In this document: piece after piece, positions 1 through 7,663 of the stretch
How the letters are laid out: each line of letters begins with the position of its first letter
How positions within the stretch are numbered: position 1 is the first letter of the stretch
NCBI RefSeq assembly: GCF_016907495.1
Contig: NZ_JAFBCC010000001.1
Coordinates: forward strand, 3,472,001 to 3,536,000
Source of the DNA: Arthrobacter tumbae
Lineage (GTDB): Bacteria > Actinomycetota > Actinomycetes > Actinomycetales > Micrococcaceae
Reading direction: 5' to 3'
Length of the DNA: 64,000 nucleotides
Program-made: the position numbers and the translations under genes
Notes under the pieces: generated by a model
Databases searched by the model: none
The model's input: the letters and a program-made list of their open reading frames with translations, nothing else
What the model was told of the DNA's origin: nothing

Positions 1-1
1 C

Positions 2-319
2 GTGGGTATTGACGCCATTCGAGCGAAGTCCGTGAAGCTGACGTCCTTCGCGATCGAAGCAGTCGACGAACTGATGGGCCCAGCCGGGGTAAAAGTCGCA
101 TCGCCGCGGGATGCTTCGCAGCGCGGCAGCCACCTAACCGTTGACCATGAGTCTTTCCGAACGGTGCTGCCAGGGCTGTGGCAGGACGGCGTGATTCCCG
201 ATTACCGCAACCCCGACGGACTCCGCCTGGGGTTGTCACCGCTGTCCACCTCATTCGAGGAGACGTTGGCAGGTATCCGCGCCATAGCGGAAAGGCTCCC
301 GTCGACGGCGCTCGATTAA
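2..319 (+). CDS. kynU: Kynureninase, C-terminal part (5' truncated by window)
   Basis: The visible 105 residues match the C-terminal end of kynureninase, the PLP enzyme that cleaves kynurenine to anthranilate and alanine in tryptophan degradation. The recognisable parts are an IRAKSVKLT helix near the start and the block GVIPDYRNPDGLRLGLSPL, typical of the family C-terminus. The reading frame is open to the first base of the window, so the first GTG is most likely internal and the PLP-lysine domain lies upstream. The stop is followed by tRNA-Leu after about 70 bases. Confidence 0.85.
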   Translation: MGIDAIRAKSVKLTSFAIEAVDELMGPAGVKVASPRDASQRGSHLTVDHESFRTVLPGLWQDGVIPDYRNPDGLRLGLSPLSTSFEETLAGIRAIAERLPSTALD

Positions 320-391
320 ACTCTTGGGCCATGATCGTGTTAGAGTTTTTCTCGCTGCTTTCGGGGGTTTTGAGCCCCGAAATCACCACCT

Positions 392-475
392 GCGCGGGTG
401 GCGGAATGGCAGACGCGCTAGCTTGAGGTGCTAGTCCTCTTATTGAGGGTGGGGGTTCAAGTCCCCCTCCGCGCA
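392..475 (+). tRNA. tRNA-Leu (anticodon GAG)
   Basis: The sequence folds as a class II tRNA of 84 bases. The acceptor stem is GCGCGGG (392-398) with TCCGCGC (468-474) and discriminator A475. The anticodon stem CTAGC/GCTAG encloses loop TTGAGGT, giving anticodon GAG. A long variable arm CCTC-TTATT-GAGG and T arm GGGGG-TTCAAGT-CCCCC follow. CCA is not encoded. An integrase remnant starts about 120 bases downstream, so the 3' half may have been an attachment site. Confidence 0.95.
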
Positions 476-479
476 CAAG

Positions 480-507
480 AAAAACCCCGGTTTTCCGGGG
501 TTTTTTT
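480..507 (+). terminator. Intrinsic terminator of tRNA-Leu
   Basis: An 11-bp stem (480-490 with 495-505) with loop TTTT ends in a run of seven T. It lies 4 bases after the tRNA and is one of the clearest intrinsic terminators in the window. Confidence 0.9.
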
Positions 508-594
508 GTGCCCGCGACCACGCGGAGTGCGTTCTCGACCACCCGAACCCGGAAATGCGACATCTGCGGGTCGGAAGCTCGCATAGTCACTTTT

Positions 595-988
595 ATGGCG
601 AGGGTAGAAAAGAGACATCGCAAAACGGTAGAACTGCGTTCATCCGGTGGACGGACAAGCAGACCAGGGAGCGGAGATCGCACAGGTTCGACAACGAGCA
701 CGATGCGCGACGTATGTTTCTGGTACTCGAGGCCCATGCGCACGACACACGGAACGAGCATTGGAGAACGTGCTTAAGCACTACCAGGCCGTGTACACAG
801 TGTCCGATATGCTCAAGGACCATATCGGGTTGCTGACCAACGCAAACGGCTACACCGTTCACAAGTACGGCGCTATGCGGGGTAACCACATTGACGCAAC
901 TCTTGGTCGCGCTAACGCCGAGGAAGCAAGCCTCGCCGTTCACTCTTGCGAAAGGAGCAGCCGCCTGTACGAGGGCGAGAGCTCCTGA
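595..988 (+). pseudogene. Phage-type tyrosine integrase remnant (N-terminal part, frameshifted)
   Basis: Three reading frames together spell the N-terminal arm-type DNA-binding region of a tyrosine integrase. It starts with MARVEKR at 595. The frame then changes near 610-618 to SQNGRTAFIRW..DKQT and RRSHRFDNEHDARR, and changes again near 755-765 to ERALENVLKHYQAVYTVSDML. The last frame ends at 988. The catalytic domain with its R-H-R-Y residues is absent. The position directly downstream of a tRNA gene is typical of an integrated element. I infer a decayed element, not an active one. Confidence 0.7.
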
Positions 989-1298
989 GCTCAAATCAGA
1001 ATGGCGGTTGATGGACCTCTAATTGACCGTCTCTAAGACATATTCTGTTGGCCTCGGACCGGTTGCGTAATTCAGGTCGATATCGACCGACTGCAGCTTG
1101 CTTAGGCCTCGGGAACATCCAATGCCGGTGCCAAAGAAGCACGCCCGACCTCAACACATAACGGTTCGCTTACGTGACCATTCTGTGCTGTTGACAAGGC
1201 AAATTAGCCGGTAGCGTCCGCAGTGGGGGATGCAGCAGTGCAAGGTTTGCCAGGCGAGTCTCCGCCACCATTTATCCACTCTTCACGAAAGTACGCCT
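989..1298. other. Intergenic region with a 14-bp palindrome
   Basis: No convincing gene is visible. The stretch contains a perfect palindrome, GGTCGATATCGACC, at 1075-1088 and a possible promoter for the lipoprotein gene near 1191-1217. It lies between the integrase remnant and the next gene and is probably leftover mobile-element or accessory DNA. Confidence 0.5.
1191..1217 (+). promoter_or_regulatory. Possible promoter of the lipoprotein gene
   Basis: A TTGACA box (1191-1196) is followed after 15 bases by TAGCGT (1212-1217), which fits the TANNNT form of actinobacterial -10 boxes. The spacer is shorter than usual, so this is tentative. Confidence 0.35.
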
Positions 1299-2039
1299 TT
1301 GTCCAAGCTGCCATCCATCATCACTCTCGCCGTTGCCGCCGCTCTTCTTGCTGGCTGCTCCACGACCGCAGAGGAGCCCGACGCCCGTCCTGCCGCAACA
1401 TCCGAATCGGCTTCGCCTTCGACCTCTCCCACCGAAGAGGAAACTGAGACGCCGCCGGCTGAGGAGACCGCATCCGAGGAGCCCGTCGAGCCGAGCCCAG
1501 AACCGACTCCTGAGCCCTCGCCGGAAGAACCACCCGCAGAGCCGGTCGTGGAGGTTCCCGAGGAAACGGCACCGAACCTTGAGCCACTGCCGACCGGGCC
1601 GAACGACCCGTTCGTCCCACCGCCGCACGGTGAGCCGAATCCGATGACGCCACCGATTGTCATCGCCGACGGGACCACACCGCACGTCGACCCTGCCTAC
1701 TTCGACTGGGTGAAGGTCACTCCGGTCCCGGGCGGCGCGGCGACGGCCCCGACGGCGACGATCCAGCAGGGCCAGACGCTGGCCGTCATCGGGGACGGGT
1801 ATGCCCCGGGCCAACGCATCTATGTCGGGCTCGGCTGGCCCAACACCGACTCCAACTACATCGTGGAGCCGGCCACTGCGGTCGCCGACCAGAACGGGTA
1901 CTTCATCTACCCTGTCCTCATCGGCACCAATGTGCCACCGCGCGACTATGTCGTCATGACTGTTCCACTGGACGTCGGCTTCGAGGCGAGGGAAGCCGGC
2001 AAGCGCTACCACAACCTCATCATCACCGCCGCACAGTAG
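1299..2039 (+). CDS. Secreted lipoprotein with Pro/Glu/Thr-rich linker, function unknown
   Basis: The proposed TTG start gives a clean lipoprotein signal peptide: a lysine, a hydrophobic stretch and lipobox LLAGC. The frame extends upstream to 1230, but those residues do not look like a signal sequence, and GAAAG lies before the TTG. After the lipid-anchored Cys comes an acidic, proline-rich linker of about 100 residues (PEPTPEPSPEEPP type). A folded C-terminal domain of about 110 residues contains GQTLAVIGDGYAPGQRIYVGL, which resembles Ig-like surface domains. No enzyme motif is visible. It is probably exported and anchored outside the membrane. Confidence 0.75.
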   Translation: MSKLPSIITLAVAAALLAGCSTTAEEPDARPAATSESASPSTSPTEEETETPPAEETASEEPVEPSPEPTPEPSPEEPPAEPVVEVPEETAPNLEPLPTGPNDPFVPPPHGEPNPMTPPIVIADGTTPHVDPAYFDWVKVTPVPGGAATAPTATIQQGQTLAVIGDGYAPGQRIYVGLGWPNTDSNYIVEPATAVADQNGYFIYPVLIGTNVPPRDYVVMTVPLDVGFEAREAGKRYHNLIITAAQ

Positions 2040-2067
2040 TAAAACCACTAGTCACACGCACTTTCGA

Positions 2068-2105
2068 AGCCCGGCCGCACACAAAGCAGTAAGAGCGGCC
2101 GGGCT
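2068..2105 (+). terminator. Hairpin after the lipoprotein gene
   Basis: An 11-bp perfect stem, AGCCCGGCCGC (2068-2078) with GCGGCCGGGCT (2095-2105), lies 29 bases after the stop codon. No T-run follows, so it is a likely but imperfect terminator. Confidence 0.6.
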
Positions 2106-2140
2106 GTCGGCTGCCATGAGAGGGACGGCCGCCATGCAGA

Positions 2141-2446
2141 ATGAATATGAGAGCCGAGTCGACGGTCAAGTCTTTTTGTCCGGACCATGCCATCGCGAAG
2201 ATGGTCGAGCGGAACATCTCACCGCGTGACCTCGCGGACGCATTGGCTCAGCCGGATCAGACCTATCTGCAGGGTGCCCGGTGCGTGTACCAGTACCTGG
2301 ATTTCTCGGTCATCGTCGAGACCAACACGAACGACGTCTTGACCGCCCTGTTCCGTGGATGTCGCTCTCCATTTCCAACTCATGGCGGAAGCACATTGAG
2401 TCTGCTGGAAGACGACAGATCTTCGCGGGGTCCATCTCTACCCTGA
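2141..2446 (+). CDS. Small DUF4258-like protein
   Basis: The segment PDHAIAKMVERNISPRDL followed by DALAQPD resembles the DUF4258 group of small proteins, which share an H-A-x-x-R-M-x-x-R-x-I pattern and are often found near toxin-antitoxin or mobile genes. The last 25 residues after VLTALFRG have no clear counterpart, so the C-terminus may be altered. Its end overlaps the next reading frame by nearly 90 bases. The start is uncertain (ATG 2141 or 2147). The function is unknown, and the family assignment rests on a short motif. Confidence 0.5.
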   Translation: MNMRAESTVKSFCPDHAIAKMVERNISPRDLADALAQPDQTYLQGARCVYQYLDFSVIVETNTNDVLTALFRGCRSPFPTHGGSTLSLLEDDRSSRGPSLP

Positions 2447-2658
2447 TCGGAGTTGGCCTGCTCATCGCAGGTGTGAGCCAGTATGTTGAGGTGGTTCATC
2501 GGGACGGAAGCGGCGGTCTCGCGATGGCGCTCTTCCTCCTGATCACAGCTCTCGTCCTGCTGATGGGAGGAATCGTGCTGTCCTGCGTGGGCTACTTCAA
2601 CAGGCGGAAAACCGAACGACGAACCAGGACCTACGAGGATCTCTCGCCCGATCGATAG
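2359..2658 (+). CDS. Small two-helix membrane protein, unknown
   Basis: From ATG 2359 the frame gives 99 residues with two hydrophobic segments, FAGSISTLIGVGLLIAGVSQ and MALFLLITALVLLMGGIVLS, then a basic and acidic tail (NRRKTERRTRTYEDLSPD). It overlaps the preceding DUF4258-like frame by about 90 bases, so at least one of the two starts or ends may be misjudged. I do not recognise a family. It may be an accessory gene of the tRNA-Leu islet. Confidence 0.5.
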   Translation: MSLSISNSWRKHIESAGRRQIFAGSISTLIGVGLLIAGVSQYVEVVHRDGSGGLAMALFLLITALVLLMGGIVLSCVGYFNRRKTERRTRTYEDLSPDR

Positions 2659-2717
2659 CGACTGCGGTAGCCATCCGGGTTCGGTGCGCTTCTGCCGATT
2701 CCGGTCCATCAAATGAC

Positions 2718-2753
2718 AGCACCCGCTCCTGCCGAATACAGGGAGCGGGTGCT
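2718..2753 (-). terminator. Terminator hairpin of the 2773-3375 lipoprotein gene
   Basis: A perfect 12-bp stem, AGCACCCGCTCC (2718-2729) with GGAGCGGGTGCT (2742-2753), lies 20 bases beyond the stop of the minus-strand lipoprotein gene. It could also stop transcripts from the plus-strand genes, making it a shared convergent terminator. Confidence 0.75.
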
Positions 2754-2772
2754 TGGTACCGTCTGGACGGTC

Positions 2773-3375
2773 CTACTCGGCGGCAGGAAGCTCCGCGTCC
2801 GGTGTTTCCTCAAGGTAGGTGGCCTTCCAGGCACCCTCGGAGTACACCACGGTGGCCGAGTAGATTGAACCGGCCGAATCGAAGGGACGCGTCTCCTCCA
2901 CGTCGCCGGCCTCATTGAACTCGGTGTAGGCATCCGGATTGACCGGGATCATCGCGTCAACCTCCACGCCCTCCGCGACCTCGTCCGCAGCGGTCGTGAT
3001 GAGGATCTGCTTCACCTTGGGCTGCCCGCCCAGGATCCAGCCGCCGTCGTCGTAGATGCCCTTGATTGTTTCTGCATCGGTAACGGCTGCCTCAGCACCG
3101 TCGAGCGAGGCAAGCAGTGCCTCCACGTCGCCAGTCTGCTGAGCATAGGACTTGAGCTGGAACACATGGTGCAGGAAGGCCTTGGCGCCGTCGGCGGTGG
3201 GCTCACCCATGAGGTCATTGACAGCAGGCTCGGCGATATTCTCTGCCGGTGCAGTGGAGCTTGCCGGAGTGGGCGCCGCGTTGGACGGCGTGGCGGCGGA
3301 GTCGGTGGACTCCCCGCAGCCGGTGAGCATAGCAAGGGCGACGGCGGCGGTGGCCGCAATCTTGATGGTCTTCAT
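2773..3375 (-). CDS. DUF6318-type lipoprotein
   Basis: With the ATG at 3375 the protein begins MKTIKIAATAAVALAMLTGCG, a textbook lipoprotein signal with lipobox LTGC, preceded by GGGGAG. A Ser/Ala/Pro/Thr-rich linker leads into a domain beginning GAKAFLHHVFQLKSYAQQTGD and containing GGWILGG, the pattern I associate with DUF6318 proteins of Micrococcales. Length is 200 residues. The function is unknown. It stands alone between convergent and divergent neighbours. Confidence 0.75.
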   Translation of the reverse strand: MKTIKIAATAAVALAMLTGCGESTDSAATPSNAAPTPASSTAPAENIAEPAVNDLMGEPTADGAKAFLHHVFQLKSYAQQTGDVEALLASLDGAEAAVTDAETIKGIYDDGGWILGGQPKVKQILITTAADEVAEGVEVDAMIPVNPDAYTEFNEAGDVEETRPFDSAGSIYSATVVYSEGAWKATYLEETPDAELPAAE

Positions 3376-3559
3376 GATCTCCCCAGTAAAGGTAAGTGGT
3401 GCGCCTGAAATGGCGTCGACGCCCATCAGAATAGCCGTAGCCTGAGGCAACCGAAGCCGAAGCCGGGTTGAACGTGCTGGAAATCACAGCGTGTGGCCGG
3501 ATCCTAAACGCGGCATCGGTAGGCTGGTCCCAACACCCACTACCCGATGGAGGTCTGCA

Positions 3560-4861
3560 ATGGGCATCGCCCCCGAAGAAGAAGTCGTCCGGATCTGCCG
3601 GGAACTCATCCAGATCGACACCTCGAACTTCGGAGATAACCAGGGACCAGGGGAGCGCAAGGCCGCCGAGTACACGGCGGGACTCATCGAAGAAGTCGGA
3701 CTGGAGGCTCAACTGTTCGAGTCAGCCCCGGGACGGGCTTCTGTTCTGACCCGGATGTCCGGAACAGACTCCAGCCTTCCTGCGCTTGTGGTTCATGGCC
3801 ACCTCGATGTCGTACCTGCCCAGAAAGAGGACTGGAGTGTCGATCCGTTCAGTGCGGAGGAGCGCGACGGATTGATCTGGGGCAGGGGCGCAGTGGACAT
3901 GAAAGATATGGACGCCATGATTCTCTCGGTCCTGCGCTCCATGCAACGCGACGGCATGCGGCCGAAACGCGACCTCATTTTTGCGTTTTTCGCAGACGAG
4001 GAAGCAGGTGGAAACTACGGCGCCTCATGGCTGGTGGACAACAAACCTGAACTGTTCGACGGCGCAACCGAGGCCATCTCGGAGGTCGGCGGCTTCTCGG
4101 CAACAATCGGCGGCCAACGCACGTATCTTTTGCAGACGGCGGAGAAGGGCATCTCTTGGCTTCGGTTGGTGGCGCACGGCCGTGCCGGTCACGGTTCACA
4201 GATCAACACCGATAACGCGGTTACTCAGCTCGCCCGGGCGGTGGCGCGCATCGGTGAACATCCGTGGCCGATAGAACTCACGCCAACGACGCGACAATTC
4301 CTTGACGGCGTTACGGAACTGACGGGGGTCGAGTTCGACGCAGACAATCCGGACATCCTTCTGAAGGAGCTGGGCACTGTCGCCCGCTTTGTCGGCGCGA
4401 CGCTGCAGAACACGTCCAATCCCACCGTGCTGAAGGGCGGCTACAAGCACAACGTGATTCCCGGCAGCGCCGAAGCCCTCATTGATGTCCGCACTCTTCC
4501 AGGACAGGAAGAGGAGGTCTTCGCGACGATCAGGTCCCTCGCCGGAGATTCCGTGGACGTCAGCTACGCCCATAAGGATGTCTCACTCGAGGTGCCGTTC
4601 GCGGGCAATCTGGTGGACCGCATGGTGGATTCACTACTCGCTGAAGATCCGGGAGCAAAGGTGCTGCCTTATACGCTTTCCGGTGGCACTGACAACAAGT
4701 CGCTGAGCCGGCTCGGCATCACCGGCTATGGCTTTGCTCCTTTGCGCTTGCCGGACGACCTGGATTTCACCGGCATGTTCCACGGCGTGGACGAGCGGGT
4801 GCCCACCGATTCCCTTCGATTCGGTGCGCGTGTGCTCAATCGGCTGCTTACGGGTAGCTGA
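3560..4861 (+). CDS. M20 family zinc metallopeptidase (dipeptidase/deacylase type)
   Basis: Typical M20 metallopeptidase of 433 residues. The metal-binding motifs are HGHLDVVPA and GRGAVDMKDMDA, and the catalytic/metal acidic pair is in FFADEEAGG. The dimerisation lid follows (AHGRAGHGS), and the C-terminal metal His is in MFHGVDERVP. Start ATG 3560 has GGAGG eight bases upstream; the frame is open further upstream but without a ribosome site. The stop overlaps the start of the next gene (TGATG), so the two are translationally coupled. Substrate is probably a peptide or N-acyl amino acid, not determinable here. Confidence 0.88.
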   Translation: MGIAPEEEVVRICRELIQIDTSNFGDNQGPGERKAAEYTAGLIEEVGLEAQLFESAPGRASVLTRMSGTDSSLPALVVHGHLDVVPAQKEDWSVDPFSAEERDGLIWGRGAVDMKDMDAMILSVLRSMQRDGMRPKRDLIFAFFADEEAGGNYGASWLVDNKPELFDGATEAISEVGGFSATIGGQRTYLLQTAEKGISWLRLVAHGRAGHGSQINTDNAVTQLARAVARIGEHPWPIELTPTTRQFLDGVTELTGVEFDADNPDILLKELGTVARFVGATLQNTSNPTVLKGGYKHNVIPGSAEALIDVRTLPGQEEEVFATIRSLAGDSVDVSYAHKDVSLEVPFAGNLVDRMVDSLLAEDPGAKVLPYTLSGGTDNKSLSRLGITGYGFAPLRLPDDLDFTGMFHGVDERVPTDSLRFGARVLNRLLTGS

Positions 4862-6021
4862 TGGGTTCCGTCCCCGAGGACATCCTTCCCGCGGACCTCC
4901 TGGAGCGGTTCCGGGGGCGGGCTGCGGACTACGACGCCCGGAATGTTTTCTGCCGGGAAGATTTCGATGAACTCGCCTCACGCGGCTATCTGCGCCTGCT
5001 CTGCCTGGAGCACGACGGCGGGGCAGCCGTGGGTATGGCCCAGGCAGTTGCCTGCCAGCGCAGGCTTGCAGCGGCCGCCCCTGCGACCGCCCTCGCTGTG
5101 AACATGCACCTGGTCTGGACAGCTGTGGCCAGGCTGCTCGCACAGACAGGGGACAATTCGCTTGGCTTCATTCTCAGCGAGGCATCCGCGGGGGAAGTGT
5201 TCGCCTTCGGACTGTCTGAGCCGGGCAACGATTCGGTGCTATTCGACTCGAAAACTGTCGCCGAGCGTCAACCGGATGACGGCTACGTGTTCACGGGCAC
5301 CAAGATCTTCACCAGCCTCTCGCCCGTATGGACTCGCCTTGGCGTGTTCGGGAAGAGCACGGGTGGAGACGATGAGCGGCTCGTCCATGGATTCGTCACC
5401 CGCGGCTCGGCGGGCACGGAAATCATTGAGGACTGGAACACGGTGGGCATGCGGGCAACGCAATCCCACACAACCCGGCTGAACGGCGTCGTGATTCCAG
5501 CGGAAAGAATCTTTCGGAAGCTACCGGTCGGGCCGAACCGGGACCCGCTTGTCTTTGCGATTTTTGCGGCATTTGAGACACTGATCAGCGCCGTCTATGC
5601 GGGCATCGCCGACCGCGCCCTCGAGATTGCTGCACAGGCGGCGCTCCAGCGGGCTCCGGGAATGGACGGGATTCCTGTTGCATCCCGTCCCGCGGTCCGT
5701 TCCGCGGTGGCTGATGCCGCCATGAGCTGGGACAACCTTGATGCCCACGTTCGGCTGCTCGCCGCTGACCTTGATTCCGGAATCGACCATGGGGACCGTT
5801 GGTTCGCCAAACTGGTGGCGCTGAAGGTCCATGCCACGAGTGCCGCCCGCGAGCTGGTTGATGCCGCAGTATCTCTGTCCGGCGGAAAGGGTTACTCCAA
5901 TGACAGCGAGATCAGTCGCCTCTCACGGGATGTAGCAGCAGGTTCCTTCCATCCATCGAACCTGGAGTCGGCACGGCGCACCGTTGCATCCGCATTGCTT
6001 GGGCCGGAGCAGCAGGGATAA
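4861..6021 (+). CDS. Acyl-CoA dehydrogenase-like flavoprotein
   Basis: 386 residues with the acyl-CoA dehydrogenase layout: an N-terminal helical domain, the FAD-contacting block FAFGLSEPGNDS then GTKIFTS, a beta domain (WNTVGMRATQSHTTRLNGVVIP) and a C-terminal helical domain with VSLSGGKGYSNDSEISRLSRD. The usual YEGT-type segment carrying the catalytic Glu is not evident; the equivalent region reads AGSFHPSNLESARR. It may therefore be a divergent ACAD or a flavin-dependent relative. It is coupled to the M20 peptidase gene by a TGATG overlap. Confidence 0.8.
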   Translation: MGSVPEDILPADLLERFRGRAADYDARNVFCREDFDELASRGYLRLLCLEHDGGAAVGMAQAVACQRRLAAAAPATALAVNMHLVWTAVARLLAQTGDNSLGFILSEASAGEVFAFGLSEPGNDSVLFDSKTVAERQPDDGYVFTGTKIFTSLSPVWTRLGVFGKSTGGDDERLVHGFVTRGSAGTEIIEDWNTVGMRATQSHTTRLNGVVIPAERIFRKLPVGPNRDPLVFAIFAAFETLISAVYAGIADRALEIAAQAALQRAPGMDGIPVASRPAVRSAVADAAMSWDNLDAHVRLLAADLDSGIDHGDRWFAKLVALKVHATSAARELVDAAVSLSGGKGYSNDSEISRLSRDVAAGSFHPSNLESARRTVASALLGPEQQG

Positions 6022-6031
6022 GAACCGCTGA

Positions 6032-6265
6032 TCAGGCCGTGCGCTCTACCCGGAGCACTTTGCGCCTCAACCAGTAGCGTCGGTGCCCACCCAGGTAGAT
6101 GCAGCTCCGCTCCAGTTCCCACTTGCCGTACTCCGCGTGCTCGGTCAGCAGCTGGCGGGCCCTGGAGAGTGGTTCGCCGGCGTTCACAGTGAGGACGAGG
6201 TACTCGTACTGGCGGCCGTAATCCCGTTTTCGAATGGCGGTTGAGTTCAGAAATTGTTCGCGCAT
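6032..6265 (-). CDS. DUF5703 family protein
   Basis: A 77-residue protein with the family core YEYLVLTVNAG, LLTEHAEYGKWELERSCIYLGGHRRYWLRRKVLR. This actinobacterial family has no known function. Start ATG 6265 is preceded by GGAGGGAA. It is convergent with the acyl-CoA dehydrogenase gene. Confidence 0.75.
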   Translation of the reverse strand: MREQFLNSTAIRKRDYGRQYEYLVLTVNAGEPLSRARQLLTEHAEYGKWELERSCIYLGGHRRYWLRRKVLRVERTA

Positions 6266-6293
6266 TTCCCTCCAATTTGCTTCACTTTACCGA

Positions 6294-6299
6294 TAACGT
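6294..6299 (+). promoter_or_regulatory. Leaderless -10 box (TAACGT) for the acidic small protein
   Basis: TAACGT lies 7 bases before ATG 6307 and there is no Shine-Dalgarno sequence, so transcription should start at or next to the ATG. Confidence 0.5.
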
Positions 6300-6306
6300 C
6301 TAGACC

Positions 6307-6576
6307 ATGAGCATCGATCCGCGTGTCGCATTGCAATCGCTGGTTTCCGCACTCGAAGAACACCTGGCCGCTGCGGCATCACGCAGGGGAGAGGATGATC
6401 CCGCGGTCGAGGCCGCCTATCTTTCGATAGCTGATTCTTTCGAAGCGTACGAGGAATCCCTGTATGACGCCCACGGCGAAGTTACGCCTCTCGTCATCTA
6501 TGAAGATGACGAAGAGGAAGATGACGAAGAGAACAGCAGCAAAGGCGAAGTGCGGGAATCGGCCACCGGCTCCTGA
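6307..6576 (+). CDS. Small acidic conserved protein, unknown
   Basis: 89 residues. The N-terminal helical part (VALQSLVSALEEHLAAAASRRGEDDPAVEAAY) is of a kind conserved in Micrococcales. The C-terminus is a very acidic tail (EDDEEEDDEE). Databases sometimes label such proteins as primosomal, but no motif here supports that. The gene appears to be leaderless. Possible role as a small binding protein is only a guess. Confidence 0.7.
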   Translation: MSIDPRVALQSLVSALEEHLAAAASRRGEDDPAVEAAYLSIADSFEAYEESLYDAHGEVTPLVIYEDDEEEDDEENSSKGEVRESATGS

Positions 6577-6633
6577 CGTGGCCTCCGGTTTCTGTCGACC
6601 CGCCGGATCGCGACCGGGCCCGCATGGGAACGG

Positions 6634-7569
6634 TCAGCGTGGCGCGGAAACTTCGTCCAGCACTTCGGAGATCTGTGCGGGAAGCGGAGCCAGGGGACAC
6701 GCCAACAGTTCCTTCAGCTGTACACCTGTGCGTGCTCCCAGCACGGCCGAGGCCACGGTGGGTCGCTGGACAAGCCAGCGAAGCGCTACTTCGGCGGGTG
6801 AAAGTTCCAAACCCCTCGCCGCGGTGGCGACCGCTTCGGTGATGCGTGCTGCACGCCCGGACAAGTACGGTTCTAGGTACTCAGCCCACTCATCGGATGC
6901 CGCTCGTGAGTCCGACGGTATTTGCGATCGATATTTGCCTGTCAGGGCACCCCGTCCAAGTGGCGCCCAAGCGAAGGTTCCCACGCCGAGAGCGCCCGAG
7001 GCCGGCAGTACCTCATCCTCGGGCCGCCGACTGAGCAGCGAGTACTCCGTCTCGTGGACGGAGAGGGGGAAACCAGCTGTCGAACACAACCGGGTCAGTT
7101 CCCAGCCTGTGTAGTTGGTCACACCTACATAGCGGGCACGGCCGGACCGGTAGGCGTACTCCAGCGCTGCCAGTGTCTCATCGACGGGTACGTTTGCCTC
7201 CGTCGAAGGCGCCATCCAGAAATCAATGCTGTCGGTACCCAGGCGCGACAGCGAAGCATCTAGGGAGTCGAGCAACCCTTTCCGCGATGCGTCAAGGCGG
7301 CCCCCGGACCAGTGCCGCGGAGTACCGCCGGACACGGCAAGCACCACCTCGGAACGCGCGACAAGATCACCCAACAGCGAACCAAGCACGGCCTCTGCCT
7401 GCCCGTCAGAGAAACGTGCGGCCGTGCTGACCAGCGTTCCGCCGGCCTCGACGAACAGGCGCAACTGCTCCCGCGCCGCTTCTTCATCAACGTCGCTGCC
7501 CCAGGTCATTGTCCCGAGGCCAAGCACAGATACCAGTTGTCCGCTACTGCCCGCGTTTCGCCACTGCAT
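6634..7569 (-). CDS. Aldo/keto reductase-fold protein lacking the catalytic tetrad
   Basis: The 311-residue protein has the full aldo/keto reductase pattern: VLGLGTMTWG at the start, SLSRLGTDSIDFW, YRSGRARYVGVTNY, FAWAPLGRGALTGKY and the cofactor-binding end ALRWLVQRPTVASAVLGARTGVQLKEL. Each of the four catalytic positions is replaced: Asp to Ser48 (VSTAARF), Tyr to Phe53, Lys to Ser80 (LAVSGG) and His to Pro121 (FWMAPS). It may bind NADPH without reducing a carbonyl. Start ATG 7569 is favoured because TAGGCT lies 7 bases upstream; the frame extends to 7656 without support. Divergent from uppP. Confidence 0.85.
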   Translation of the reverse strand: MQWRNAGSSGQLVSVLGLGTMTWGSDVDEEAAREQLRLFVEAGGTLVSTAARFSDGQAEAVLGSLLGDLVARSEVVLAVSGGTPRHWSGGRLDASRKGLLDSLDASLSRLGTDSIDFWMAPSTEANVPVDETLAALEYAYRSGRARYVGVTNYTGWELTRLCSTAGFPLSVHETEYSLLSRRPEDEVLPASGALGVGTFAWAPLGRGALTGKYRSQIPSDSRAASDEWAEYLEPYLSGRAARITEAVATAARGLELSPAEVALRWLVQRPTVASAVLGARTGVQLKELLACPLAPLPAQISEVLDEVSAPR

Positions 7570-7576
7570 ACGCCCA

Positions 7577-7582
7577 AGCCTA
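7577..7582 (-). promoter_or_regulatory. Leaderless -10 box (TAGGCT) for the AKR-fold gene
   Basis: On the minus strand TAGGCT is separated by 7 bases from ATG 7569, with no Shine-Dalgarno sequence. Confidence 0.5.
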
Positions 7583-7663
7583 CTGGCCGAGGGTCCAGCG
7601 CCGAGCGTCATCGAGGAGGTAGGAGGCCGGAAGTCGTTGAAGGCCACGCCGGGCATGGTGACG

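Noticed and set aside
345..391. Hairpin TTCGGGG/CCCCGAA between the kynureninase gene and tRNA-Leu
   Set aside because: The 7-bp stem has no following T-run and lies so close to the tRNA that it could be promoter DNA. I do not call it a terminator.
6298..6307. GTCTAGACCA, identical to the core of a dre site, before the small acidic gene
   Set aside because: Only the core matches; the outer positions do not (10 of 16 in total), and the sequence overlaps a leaderless start region.
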